64,000 nucleotides of DNA from NCBI GenBank assembly GCA_029582265.1, contig CM055816.1, positions 97,103,056-97,167,055 on the forward strand, read 5' to 3'. Under the pieces are notes generated by a model. The model did no database searches. It was not told the DNA's origin and saw only the letters and a list, made by a program, of their open reading frames with translations. This DNA comes from Zoroaster sp. YZ-2022. Its lineage: Eukaryota; Echinodermata; Asteroidea; Forcipulatida; Zoroasteridae. A program made the position numbers and the translations under genes. Below, piece by piece: positions 56,636-64,000 of this stretch (its first letter is position 1; each line of letters begins with the position of its first letter).

Positions 56636-58029
56636 CAATTCGTAAATCATGACACCTACACCAGCTAAAATCGCAAAACCAAGTATTAAATTTTTTTTTT
56701 CTTCTCGATGACCATCTAACGTAGATTCTAACATGTAGTTTTCTCTTATTTCGCTAACGTCGGGCGTAGTTTCTAAAGGGTCTTGCGCGTGTGTAAGTGT
56801 AGCTAAATCATTAATTTCTTGTACGTGTTTAGCGATCTGCGGTAGTTGTGTTTGTTCTAGCGGTAAAATAGGAACAGCGGCTGGTGTTGAATTTGTATCT
56901 AAATTCGAACCTAGAGATAAATCACTCGTCGCTATTAATATATTATTGTTGTATGATGCGTATGTACCTATTCGTAAATTCATATCGCTGGGCATCATGT
57001 ATAAATTTTCTCCGAGACAAAAGTTTAATTGACTACGAGCGTATTGTAAAACGTCTTGATAGCGTTGAATAGAAGATTGTAAATCGACCGGAGAATCAAT
57101 CTCTGCATTTACTATATTTATAAATTCGCGTTGCGCGTCTAAACCGGTGCCACTTGCTAAAATTCCACTTTTAGCTTGCGCTTGAGCTCCTAAAATCGCG
57201 TAAACGTACGTTCTTATAGAATCGTTAATTCGTTCCGTGCCGATATCCGTAAAACCTCGAGCTAATTAGCTCGAGTATGTATTTAGTCCAACCTCGTTTA
57301 GCTGCTAAAGATTGTTCTATATAATCAATCGTAATGTAATCTATGTACGGTTTAAACTTTTGAGGCGCAACGTCTTCGAGATCTTGCTTAAATTTCATAA
57401 TGTTTATTTTCTTGTTATACTCACCGTTAACAAAACGAGTGTCTACAATTTTTTTACCCTCTACAGCCTCGTATACACCGCCTCTTATATATTCGTAAGC
57501 CGTACCTAAACCCTCAGAGTTTAAATCTACTCGTTGTCGCCATTGAATATCTGGTGATGTGTGAAATTCTCTGCATAAAACATTATACGCGTTAATGTTT
57601 ATATTATTTTCAAACGCGCTCCAAATTGGGTATAAAGGTTCGGGAATACTCGCTTCTTTTAATATTCGTCTTATTTGATAATAGACGTGAAATCAAAAAA
57701 AAACTACGAATCATCGGATCCGAATGGTATAAATGTTTCCAACTCACGCCGCATCCCGTCGTGCTGCACCACGTTGCAAAATTTATTTGATTTTGATAAA
57801 ACGGTTTATCGATAAATCTCCATCTGCGTACATCCAAGTAATTATAAACGCGCGGTAACCTGTAATTTTGAAAAGGATTACTCAGTTGCACGTTAAAAAA
57901 CTCTGTTTCGTTAACGTAAATATTTAAACTCGTTAAATCGCCGGCGACAAAGTTGATTGGCGCGTTAAAATTTCCGGACGTTGGATATCGTTTCGATAAA
58001 TTACTCTCGAATGCTAATGGAAACGTCAT
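56627..58029 (-). pseudogene. Conserved Polinton structural-type protein, two frameshifts
   Basis: About 460 codons in three pieces. The first, from 58029, starts MTFPLAFESNLSKRYPTSGN and includes FATWCSTTGCGVSWKH. A slip in a run of nine T near 57700 moves to a second frame (QWRQRVDLNSEGLGTAYEYI, FKPYIDYITIDYIEQSL). A second slip at a 20-bp perfect palindrome (57256-57275) moves to the third frame (DSIRTYVYAILGAQAQA, YQDVLQYARSQLNF, MPSDMNLRIGTYASYNNN), which ends in a membrane span (LILGFAILAGVGVMIYELL). The gene overlaps the end of its convergent neighbour by 9 bp. Related proteins accompany invertebrate Polintons; the function is unassigned. Confidence 0.7.
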
Positions 58030-58065
58030 TTTATTATAATAAAATTAAAAAATTTTAATAATAAA
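58030..58065. promoter_or_regulatory. Divergent promoter spacer
   Basis: A 36-bp gap made almost only of A and T (ttttattataataaaattaaaaaa) between divergent genes, with TATA-like words on both strands. Confidence 0.35.
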
Positions 58066-58740
58066 ATGTACCATACGTTTGAAATCGAAATCGGTAAAGA
58101 AGGCGGATCGGTTAAATTAGATAACGTTATCGATAATCGGCAAAATGATCTCTCGATTATATTACACAGCGTAAACATTTGGGTGGGATATTACAACGTG
58201 CGTAAAAAAGAAAGAATAATTGTTCGCACAACGGGTGAGTCGGACGTTATAATGTTTATCGAACCCGGGCTTTACAACATTAACGAAATTATCGATATTA
58301 TAGTAAAAGACGCGCCTTGGATCACGTTTACTATCGATAAAACGACGGGCGTATTTTTGATAAATATAACTCAAGCGAACAAGTCTATTAAATTTACTAG
58401 CGGATTGGCTAATTTACTGGGGTTTCACAACGAATTTCTAACCGCGGGAGAATACAGTAACAAAATCGACGTACAACTTTTTAAAATTGTATACATTCAT
58501 TGTGATCAAATTTCTACGACCGATAATTATTTCAACGGCAAACCTTGCACTATTTTAAACGCTTTTCCTTTGCAAGACGCGTCGTTCGGCGAAAGCATGT
58601 ACATGGAATATAAAAATCCGTTGATGAAAAAATTACGAGTCGGCACTTTTAACGAGTTGAGTTTTCGAGTAAGAGATAGCAAAAGCAAAGATATACATAA
58701 TCACGGTTTCCCCATTATTTTAAATATAGAAATACTATAA
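58066..58740 (+). CDS. Probable minor capsid (penton-like) protein
   Basis: A complete 224-residue frame starting MYHTFEIEIGKEGGSVKLDN. The predicted character is beta-rich throughout with short hydrophobic strands (IILHSVNIWVGYYNV, GLYNINEIIDIIVKD, GVFLINITQANKSI) and a conserved-looking end (GTFNELSFRVRDSKSK, FPIILNIEIL). Length and strand pattern fit the single-jelly-roll penton protein of Polintons, which fills capsid vertices. It heads a rightward block, with the two tail-sharing genes directly behind it, 4 bp after its stop. No breaks. Confidence 0.6.
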   Translation: MYHTFEIEIGKEGGSVKLDNVIDNRQNDLSIILHSVNIWVGYYNVRKKERIIVRTTGESDVIMFIEPGLYNINEIIDIIVKDAPWITFTIDKTTGVFLINITQANKSIKFTSGLANLLGFHNEFLTAGEYSNKIDVQLFKIVYIHCDQISTTDNYFNGKPCTILNAFPLQDASFGESMYMEYKNPLMKKLRVGTFNELSFRVRDSKSKDIHNHGFPIILNIEIL

Positions 58741-58744
58741 ATAA

Positions 58745-59218
58745 ATGGCGAGCATTTACGGACCCAGTCGAACGAGCGTCGTTGTCGCTAGCGTAGGTGG
58801 TAGAGATAAAGACGATGAAATTTTACCGACGTTGACTAGCGAAATTTACGAACATTTCGGATATTTAAACAGAGATGAAATTTTACAAACAGTACCTCTA
58901 GTTGAAAAATACAACATCGTACTAGGATGGTGGGCTATGACTAAACTACCCTTTTACATGTTTAATGAAGCGCCATCGTACTGCTCTCTTTTTGTACATT
59001 TTACAAAAGCAAATTATTTTGTTTCACATTCGTCTACGCGTAATGATTATACAGTTGACGCTTATTATATTCCTTCTCCAGGGCAAAATAATAATTTTTA
59101 TTTTATAGATTATGAAATGTCACATTTAAGATATGAAATGTGTTTTAGAATACGAAATGTTCAAAAAGTTTTTGTTGAAGCAACCTTTTTTGGTGCGCTA
59201 AATTCTGTTATAATATAA
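58745..59218 (+). CDS. Candidate vertex-attached protein 1 (shared N-terminal tail)
   Basis: 157 residues, starting MASIYGPSRTSVVVASVGGR. The first eleven residues are identical to the next gene, with an identical 34-bp nucleotide stretch, while the rest differs. The body has aromatic-rich strand-like segments (YNIVLGWWAMTKLPFYMF, CSLFVHFTKANYFVS) and ends FVEATFFGALNSVII. It begins 4 bp after the penton candidate. A conserved short tail plus a variable body next to a penton gene is the layout of spike or fibre proteins. That role is inference; no known domain is recognised. Confidence 0.6.
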   Translation: MASIYGPSRTSVVVASVGGRDKDDEILPTLTSEIYEHFGYLNRDEILQTVPLVEKYNIVLGWWAMTKLPFYMFNEAPSYCSLFVHFTKANYFVSHSSTRNDYTVDAYYIPSPGQNNNFYFIDYEMSHLRYEMCFRIRNVQKVFVEATFFGALNSVII

Positions 59219-59262
59219 AAATTAAAAGTTTACCGTTAAATTAATGATTTTATACTATAAAT

Positions 59263-59721
59263 ATGGCGAGCATTTACGGACCCAGTCGAACGAGCGACGT
59301 TATAGCTAAAGAGAATTTTAATAATAAAAATAACAACGCTTACACTCTTGAAAAAAGTGGACATATCGATAATGCTTTACAAAGCGAAACGTTCTATAAT
59401 TTAGATGATAAAATCTGGTTTGCTTGGGGACGTCGATATGGGCCGAGTTTTGATGCCTTTGTGGCAATAACAAATTGTACAACTTTTGTAAAAATAATTC
59501 ATGGTGAAAACGTTTTTCAACGAGTCGAGAAACGTGAAATTTTATTGAGCGGCGATCCTAGCCTTTTTTTACCCGATGATAACGACAGATTTTGGCTAAA
59601 TGATAATGAACCCAAGTATATAGAATGCAGCATTTGCTTAAAAATAAAACAAACTAACTACAACAGAAAATTTCTCATTCATTTTGTTTTTTTAGGCTCT
59701 TTAGAAACTGGAATCTGTTAA
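59263..59721 (+). CDS. Candidate vertex-attached protein 2 (shared N-terminal tail)
   Basis: 152 residues, starting MASIYGPSRTSDVIAKENFN. After the shared tail it diverges from its neighbour, but the general plan is alike: a WFAWGRRYGPSFDAFVAITN stretch in place of the neighbour's WW segment, then strands ending FLIHFVFLGSLETGIC, which parallels the neighbour's FFGALNSVII end. The two are probably diverged duplicates or modular exchanges of one gene. The start context (ataaatATGGCG) is also shared. No breaks. Function unknown. Confidence 0.6.
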   Translation: MASIYGPSRTSDVIAKENFNNKNNNAYTLEKSGHIDNALQSETFYNLDDKIWFAWGRRYGPSFDAFVAITNCTTFVKIIHGENVFQRVEKREILLSGDPSLFLPDDNDRFWLNDNEPKYIECSICLKIKQTNYNRKFLIHFVFLGSLETGIC

Positions 59722-59787
59722 GAGATCAAAATTATTACTTGGCCGTTTAATTAAAAAAATTATAATCTTTTTCTATTAATAAAAAAG

Positions 59788-60381
59788 ATGAGCGCACCTA
59801 TAGAATCAACGAATGTACTTTATCCTAATTTAACTGTTTTAACGAACGACGCTGACGCGGAGCGCGCTAAAACACTTCGATTGCAAAAAATCGACGACGT
59901 TCAAAAAGAATTACGAATCGAAATAAACGAACGCGAGAAAACGTATAAAAAACATAATAAAATGATCAACGCTTGTAGTATCGTAGAAACTTTCGCTGAA
60001 TTGGGTTGTATGGGGGCTGGGGCCATAGGAATAGCCAGTATCGCAAGCGTTATAGCGTCGCACGTAGGATACGCTTTAGAAGGTTTAGCTTTAGGGTTGG
60101 GTGGCGCAGCGTTCGCTCTCAGATACGCGAAAAATAAATTATATAAAAAAGCTAAAAAACATGATGAGATAAAAAATTTAGCATTGAGTAAACTCAACAC
60201 GATTGAAAACCACGTTTCGAAAGCAATTGAAGACGGTTACATCAGTCAAGAGAGAGATAAATATTACAAAATGAAAGAAAAAATCCGCAACCGCGAGAGT
60301 AAAACAACTTTACCGGTTAAAACCGCCGATGTAAACGTAGAAAAAAAAGTTCTTATAGAAAAACTTTTGAGTTTAAAGTGA
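59788..60381 (+). CDS. Polinton protein with glycine-rich membrane segment, unknown
   Basis: 197 residues. The N-terminal helix is charged (DVQKELRIEINEREKTYKKH). A Gly/Ala-rich hydrophobic region of about 50 residues follows (GAGAIGIASIASVIASHVGY, LEGLALGLGGAAFALRYA), then a basic helical tail (ERDKYYKMKEKIRNRESK). The central part could form a membrane hairpin. Last gene of the rightward block; its end overlaps the convergent gene by 9 bp. No family recognised. Confidence 0.6.
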   Translation: MSAPIESTNVLYPNLTVLTNDADAERAKTLRLQKIDDVQKELRIEINEREKTYKKHNKMINACSIVETFAELGCMGAGAIGIASIASVIASHVGYALEGLALGLGGAAFALRYAKNKLYKKAKKHDEIKNLALSKLNTIENHVSKAIEDGYISQERDKYYKMKEKIRNRESKTTLPVKTADVNVEKKVLIEKLLSLK

Positions 60382-60723
60382 GCGTAAATAAATATTATTA
60401 TAACCAAAAACTCGCTTCGCGAATAACGGAGCGAGTAACGGATAGACCACCTCCGTACAATTTAAATTTTTAGTACAATGTTTATAATTAGTTCTATACA
60501 TATCTAAAGCGAGTCGCGTTAAATACTCTTTTATACTCGCTAAATCTCTAGATTTAATTAACTCAAACGCTGGAACTAATTTTTCTCGCACCAGTATAAT
60601 CAATCGTTGTGCGGGAACGTTTTTAATATAATATTCTAAAAATGTTAAATCGCGTGAATTTGTACAAAATGATTTTAAATCATCAATAAGCATAAGTATA
60701 CACGTTCGTAATAGTTCGCCCAT
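60373..60723 (-). CDS. Unknown helical Polinton protein
   Basis: 116 residues starting MGELLRTCILMLIDDLKSF, mostly helical (LIILVREKLVPAFELIKSRD, IKEYLTRLALDMYRTN). It overlaps the upstream cysteine-rich gene by 49 bp in another frame. A run of nine T at the overlap makes it possible that both were one gene and that the frame slipped here. No domain recognised. Confidence 0.5.
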   Translation of the reverse strand: MGELLRTCILMLIDDLKSFCTNSRDLTFLEYYIKNVPAQRLIILVREKLVPAFELIKSRDLASIKEYLTRLALDMYRTNYKHCTKNLNCTEVVYPLLAPLFAKRVFGYNNIYLRSL

Positions 60724-61043
60724 ATTAATATAACTCTACAAAAAAAAATCGTCTTTTCTACCAACTCTACCATTACTAAATTAAACGAGCGTATAGCTTC
60801 TTTGTTTATTTGGTAAAAAGTTTTTACTTTTAATGCTCTTGCGCAGTTTGTGCATAAACTCGTCGATGTTTTTGTACCTTTTTTGCACATTTTACACTCG
60901 GCCGGTGAGCTTTTTCCGTTTTTAAATTTAAACTGATGAAAAGCGCAATAGTTTACGTTGGGTGAGCTACGCACGCAACATTTGTACGTTTTACCAATTA
61001 TTAACCATCTGCAAGGAACGATTATTTTCTGTTTTGATTCCAT
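60675..61043 (-). CDS. Cysteine-rich (zinc-binding-like) Polinton protein
   Basis: 122 residues with nine or more cysteines in C-x(n)-C pairs (CRWLIIGKTYKCC, NVNYCAFHQFKF, ECKMCKKGTKTSTSLCTNC), which suggests two treble-clef or ribbon-type zinc sites in the first 65 residues. The tail after VELVEKTIFF may be a frameshift product at a T-run. Possible nucleic-acid or protein binding; not a recognised family. Confidence 0.5.
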   Translation of the reverse strand: MESKQKIIVPCRWLIIGKTYKCCVRSSPNVNYCAFHQFKFKNGKSSPAECKMCKKGTKTSTSLCTNCARALKVKTFYQINKEAIRSFNLVMVELVEKTIFFCRVILIWANYYERVYLCLLMI

Positions 61044-61052
61044 ACTCTCTTA

Positions 61053-61238
61053 TTACTTAACTAGATAATAATTTTTGTTTATAGAAATTGTATAATATTC
61101 ATACTCTATATTTACATTGTTATTTAAAACCTTTAATTGTGCGTTTGTTAAATATTTATCAATAATATCAAATTCTTGCGTGTATTCACCTTTTCTCGCT
61201 AGTGTTAAATCGTCTTCATTTTTTCTTTCTCGTTCCAT
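61053..61238 (-). CDS. Small unknown Polinton ORF
   Basis: 61 residues, starting MERERKNEDDLTLARKGEYT, ending in a Tyr/Asn-rich strand-like stretch. It fills the space between the clamp-like gene and the cysteine-rich gene in the same leftward block, with 9-24 bp gaps, which supports it being a real small gene. Confidence 0.4.
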   Translation of the reverse strand: MERERKNEDDLTLARKGEYTQEFDIIDKYLTNAQLKVLNNNVNIEYEYYTISINKNYYLVK

Positions 61239-61262
61239 TTGTTATTGTTTTTATAATATTTT

Positions 61263-62274
61263 TTAAGAAGGTAATGTTACTAAAACATTTTCTTCTACGT
61301 TTACTAAAAATCTTTCGTCTTTCATATAAGCTGTAATTTCCCCCAAATTACCTACCGACGCAGCAATTTTTAATTGAGCGTTTTCACCTTCTTTAGGCGC
61401 GTAAAATTGTATTTGTTTGTCTAAAGATGAAATTTGTAATAAAAAACTAAATAAAGTTGACGCAAAAGTAGCTGAATAAGTAGGCGGTTGCATTTTGTCT
61501 GTATCACCCAATTCCACAGATAAGCTGAAAAGACTGTCGCTGTCGCTTAAAAAACTAACGTAATCTAAATTGTGTATGTTAATGTCAATTTTTGTGTTTA
61601 TTTGCAACCTTTTTTTAAGTTTTAATAAATCGCTACTTTCAACTATGTAAGGATAATTATAATTATAATCGGTTGGGAGTTCAATTGTTTCTACGCTAAT
61701 GAACTTGTTAATACATACGCCGTTAGTTTCTCGTTTTTTAACTCCACACGTTTCAACCTCACATGTCTCGATATACAATCGTTCATTTTTTACGTAAACA
61801 ATTATTGGAACTTTTCGTTTAATACTGTGAGTTATTTTTGGCAAATGTTTTAAATTAACCATAAATTCAATTGGGTTTTCGCATTTGAATTCAAAATTTG
61901 TTTCTCTGCTTAAGTATTCTTCTCGATCGATCCGTCTCGCGATAATAAAATCCAGTTTTATCTACCTTAAAATGAGCCTTTGCTTGAATGCCTACTAAAA
62001 TATCAATTAAAATTTTAAATGTATAACCCATTTTGATTTTAAAATAAAAATCATATTCATACTTCTTTTTAATTTTTTTACCCATAACTTCGTCATAATT
62101 TAAAAATTTGGATTTATCTAATATCAACGAGCGGTCTATACCATCGTTTTTCCAAAATGGTGTTTCGTATCCTTTAGATGGTTCCACAACATCACCTTTT
62201 TGCGCATCGTCATAATTAAAAGTTTCATCATATTCATCTTTAAATGTTCTTGCCTTCATTTGGTACGCTTCCAT
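61263..62274 (-). pseudogene. Candidate PCNA-like sliding clamp, one frameshift
   Basis: Two frames in series. The first (62274-61891) has an extra N-terminal tail of about 72 residues, then FYFKIKMGYTFKILIDILVG and AHFKVDKTGFYYRETDRS. That is the strand-helix-strand-strand opening of a clamp with the D/S turn. The frame shifts near 61895. The second continues FKCENPIEFMVNLKHLPKI and VPIIVYVKNERLYIE (end of clamp domain 1), YIVESSDLLKLKKRLQ and DSLFSLSVELG (domain 2), and FASTLFSFLLQISSLDKQIQ, then VGNLGEITAYMKDE (the C-terminal strand, like the end of PCNA). Total length about 335 codons versus about 260 for PCNA, the extra being the tail. Clamps tether polymerases to DNA. First gene of the right-end leftward block. 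The fold assignment is by eye. Confidence 0.55.
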
Positions 62275-62330
62275 TCTCTCTAATCAATATACATTTACAA
62301 AATAAAAAACGGATTTTTTTTTTTTTTTTT

Positions 62331-62539
62331 AACGTGAAGTATTTAGTTTATTCTAAAAAAAAAGCCGTTAGAAACCCTTGTCAAACCCCCTACTACTACC
62401 CAGCAAATATATTTAAAAAAACATATTTTAAAATGTTCTGTTTTGCGACTTTGTTAAAATCCCCTACTACCACCCAGCAAATTTGGTTAAAAAATGATTT
62501 TTTAAGCAGGTGCGCCAGGACCCCATCTAACATACTACT
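62331..62539 (-). repeat. Right terminal inverted repeat of the Polinton
   Basis: Reverse complement of 46471-46680. Differences are the G-run after GATGG (4 versus 7), a T-run length and one substitution. The element ends ...CATACTACT, followed by the ACACT target duplication. A long T-run (62314-62330) lies just inside. Confidence 0.95.
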
Positions 62540-64000
62540 ACACTGAAGTCATTTCACTTGTTACATGTGTAAGACCATGTACACTCATTTCTACATTGGT
62601 TACAAGTAGGTTAAACAGGTCAACAAAGTGGTTTCAATTGTGGGGGAGGGAAGTGTGTAACCACAAAAGTCAAGTTATGAAACCCAACAGACAGTTAAAA
62701 TAAATATGTATGTCATTGCTTTATTAGCAATTTACAAGCATCCATACAACTCTTTGATTATTTCAATGTCTAACAATTTATGTACAAAATGGCATCTGAT
62801 CTTTACAGACATTTTGGCAATCATGTGTACAACCTTGAAAAGTTAAAAATCAATGTATAATTTGTTTTCAAATTTTATAAATAATTTGTTAATTATTTGC
62901 AGTATAGGTGAAAACAAAGACAGTTTATAAGCATGTCACAATAAGGAGATGCTTGATTACAGTGTCACTATCATTGTCAATTTATCATTATATTTTTGTT
63001 ATAAACTTGACCTGAAATTGAAAGGTTTTTCCATGAACAAAGTGAAAAGGGCAACCAATTATCAGATTTGATCCAGTGGATTATATTCTGTTTTCTTGTC
63101 AACAAAGGATCATGGTTGGGTTCATTTACACTGAAGTCATTTCACTTGTTACATGTGTAAGACCATGTACACTCATTTCTAGATTGGTTACAAGTAGGTT
63201 AAACAAGTCAACAAAGTGGTTTCAATTGATTGTGGGGGAGGGAAGTGTGTAACCACAAAAGTCAAGTCATGAAACCCAACAGACAGTTAAAATAAATATG
63301 TATTTCATTGCTTTATTAGCAATTTACAAGCACCCATACAACTCTTTGATTATTTCAATGTCTAACAATTTATGTACAAAATGGCATCTGATCTTTAGGT
63401 TGTAATTCTGTAGTATGGATGCAGCTACAGACATTTTGCCAATCATGTGTACAACCTTGAAAATGTAAAAATCAATGTAGAATTTGTTTTCAAATTTTAT
63501 ACATTATTTTTAAATTATTTGCAGTATAGGTGAAAACAAAGACAGTTTATAAGCATGTCACAATAAGGAGATGCTTGATTACAGTGTCACTATCATTGTC
63601 AATTTATCATTATATGTTTGTTATAAACTTAACCTGAAAGTGAAGTATATTATAAATAAAGATTAAATTTATTTTTGTACAAGACTTAATACCAAGAGAT
63701 AAATATCAATGTTGGCTTCATTTAAATCTAAAATTGAAAGGTTTTTCCATAAACAAAGTGAAAAGGGCAACCAATTATCAGATTTGATCCAGTGGATATA
63801 ATTACATTTAATTTTGTTTGAATTGGGAATTATTTACTTTTTGACAAAAACTCTTCTGCGGGGGGCAGTGGAAGATGGAAAGCACGGATGCAAGCTTTCT
63901 TCCAACTTTATCATGTAGTAGTTATAAGCTTGTTTTCTAATGAAAGGCTAATTAGCTGAAGGAAAGGAAAGGGGAAATATTTATATGGTCTTCCATGCTT

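Larger units (their letters stand above)
46471..62539. mobile_element. Polinton/Maverick element, 16,069 bp
   Basis: A self-synthesising DNA transposon with virus-like gene content. Terminal inverted repeats of about 210 bp start AGTAGTATGTTAGATGGGG on both sides. The flanking duplication is ACACT (46466-46470 and 62540-62544), or TACACT if the terminal T is shared, which fits the 6-bp duplication of the family. Inside are protein-primed polymerase B, a retroviral-type integrase, packaging ATPase, capsid and penton-like genes and further genes. The repeats differ only by G- and T-run lengths and one substitution in about 210 bp, so the insertion is young. Several core genes nonetheless carry stops or frameshifts. 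A recognisable adenovirus-type maturation protease was not found. Confidence 0.96.
45196..64000. repeat. 2.75-kb tandem unit, copy 2, split by the Polinton
   Basis: The unit runs from 45196 to 46470, is interrupted by the Polinton, and resumes at 62540 to the window end. Removing the Polinton leaves about 2.74 kb, close to copy 1. Inside it, segment C is itself duplicated: the ttctgttttcttgtcaacaa phrase at about 46426 returns at about 63087, a period near 590 bp after removing the Polinton. Copy 1 provides the empty-site comparison (gggttcatttacactgaagtc at about 43725). Confidence 0.85.

Noticed and set aside
46744..56652. Stop-codon recoding or programmed read-through in the Polinton
   Set aside because: TAA, TAG and TGA all occur in frame, and frameshifts accompany them. 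Normal genes in the same element use these codons as real stops, so mutation or assembly error is simpler.
57610..58029. Treating this 139-codon frame as a complete separate gene
   Set aside because: The next frame continues immediately beyond a run of nine T with clean coding sequence, so it is the first piece of a longer interrupted gene.
1..64000. tRNA, rRNA or small nuclear RNA genes
   Set aside because: No cloverleaf with A and B boxes and no conserved rRNA or snRNA block was recognised by reading. A covariance search would be needed to exclude weak cases.

Overview
The window is eukaryotic repeat-rich DNA from an invertebrate animal, with no bacterial gene layout, rRNA, tRNA or CRISPR array. 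The mobile-element families present (Polinton, Ty3/Gypsy, L2/CR1-like LINEs, a Penelope-like element, piggyBac, Tc1/mariner) and a RAG1-like N-terminal fragment fit a marine invertebrate such as a lancelet, another invertebrate deuterostome, a mollusc or a cnidarian. The sequence alone does not decide which. A run of exactly 500 N (20041-20540) shows this is a draft scaffold, and about 9.8-18.3 kb looks like low-quality base calls.

Layout. 1-4.2 kb: a decayed Tc1-like transposase running off the left edge, a 185-bp tandem repeat, and a broken piggyBac-like transposase. 4.9-9.8 kb: tandem and dispersed non-coding repeats, including a 1-kb segment with a strong nested hairpin that recurs at 19.0-20.0 kb. 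9.8-17.5 kb: a Ty3/Gypsy retrotransposon on the minus strand with both LTRs, inside a copy of a dispersed repeat. 20.5-24.4 kb: no convincing gene. 24.4-26.2 kb: an 82-bp satellite abutting a decayed gene that resembles the RAG1 N-terminal zinc-binding region and RING finger, then a MITE-like element. 28-34.7 kb: fragments of host-like genes (a SET-domain exon, an acidic exon in a duplicated context, a C2H2-like finger region) and a 36-bp minisatellite. 34.7-41.9 kb: nested LINEs and a Penelope-like tail. 42.4-64 kb: a roughly 2.75-kb unit repeated in tandem.

The second 2.75-kb unit is split by a 16,069-bp Polinton/Maverick (46471-62539) with about 210-bp terminal inverted repeats and a short target-site duplication. 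It carries protein-primed DNA polymerase B, a retroviral-type integrase, an FtsK/HerA-type packaging ATPase, a probable major capsid protein, a probable penton-like minor capsid protein and about a dozen accessory genes. The genes form alternating strand blocks: polB (+); capsid, ATPase, small genes and integrase (-); two structural-type genes (+); one (-); a penton/tail block (+); a right-hand block (-). The inverted repeats are almost identical, so the insertion looks young, yet polB, ATPase, capsid and several other genes contain stops or frameshifts. This copy is therefore probably not autonomous, or carries assembly errors.

The points most worth following are a right-end gene that reads like a PCNA-type sliding clamp (unexpected beside a protein-primed polymerase), two tandem genes behind the penton candidate that share an identical N-terminal peptide but have different bodies (a fibre-like design), and the RAG1-like N-terminal relic.
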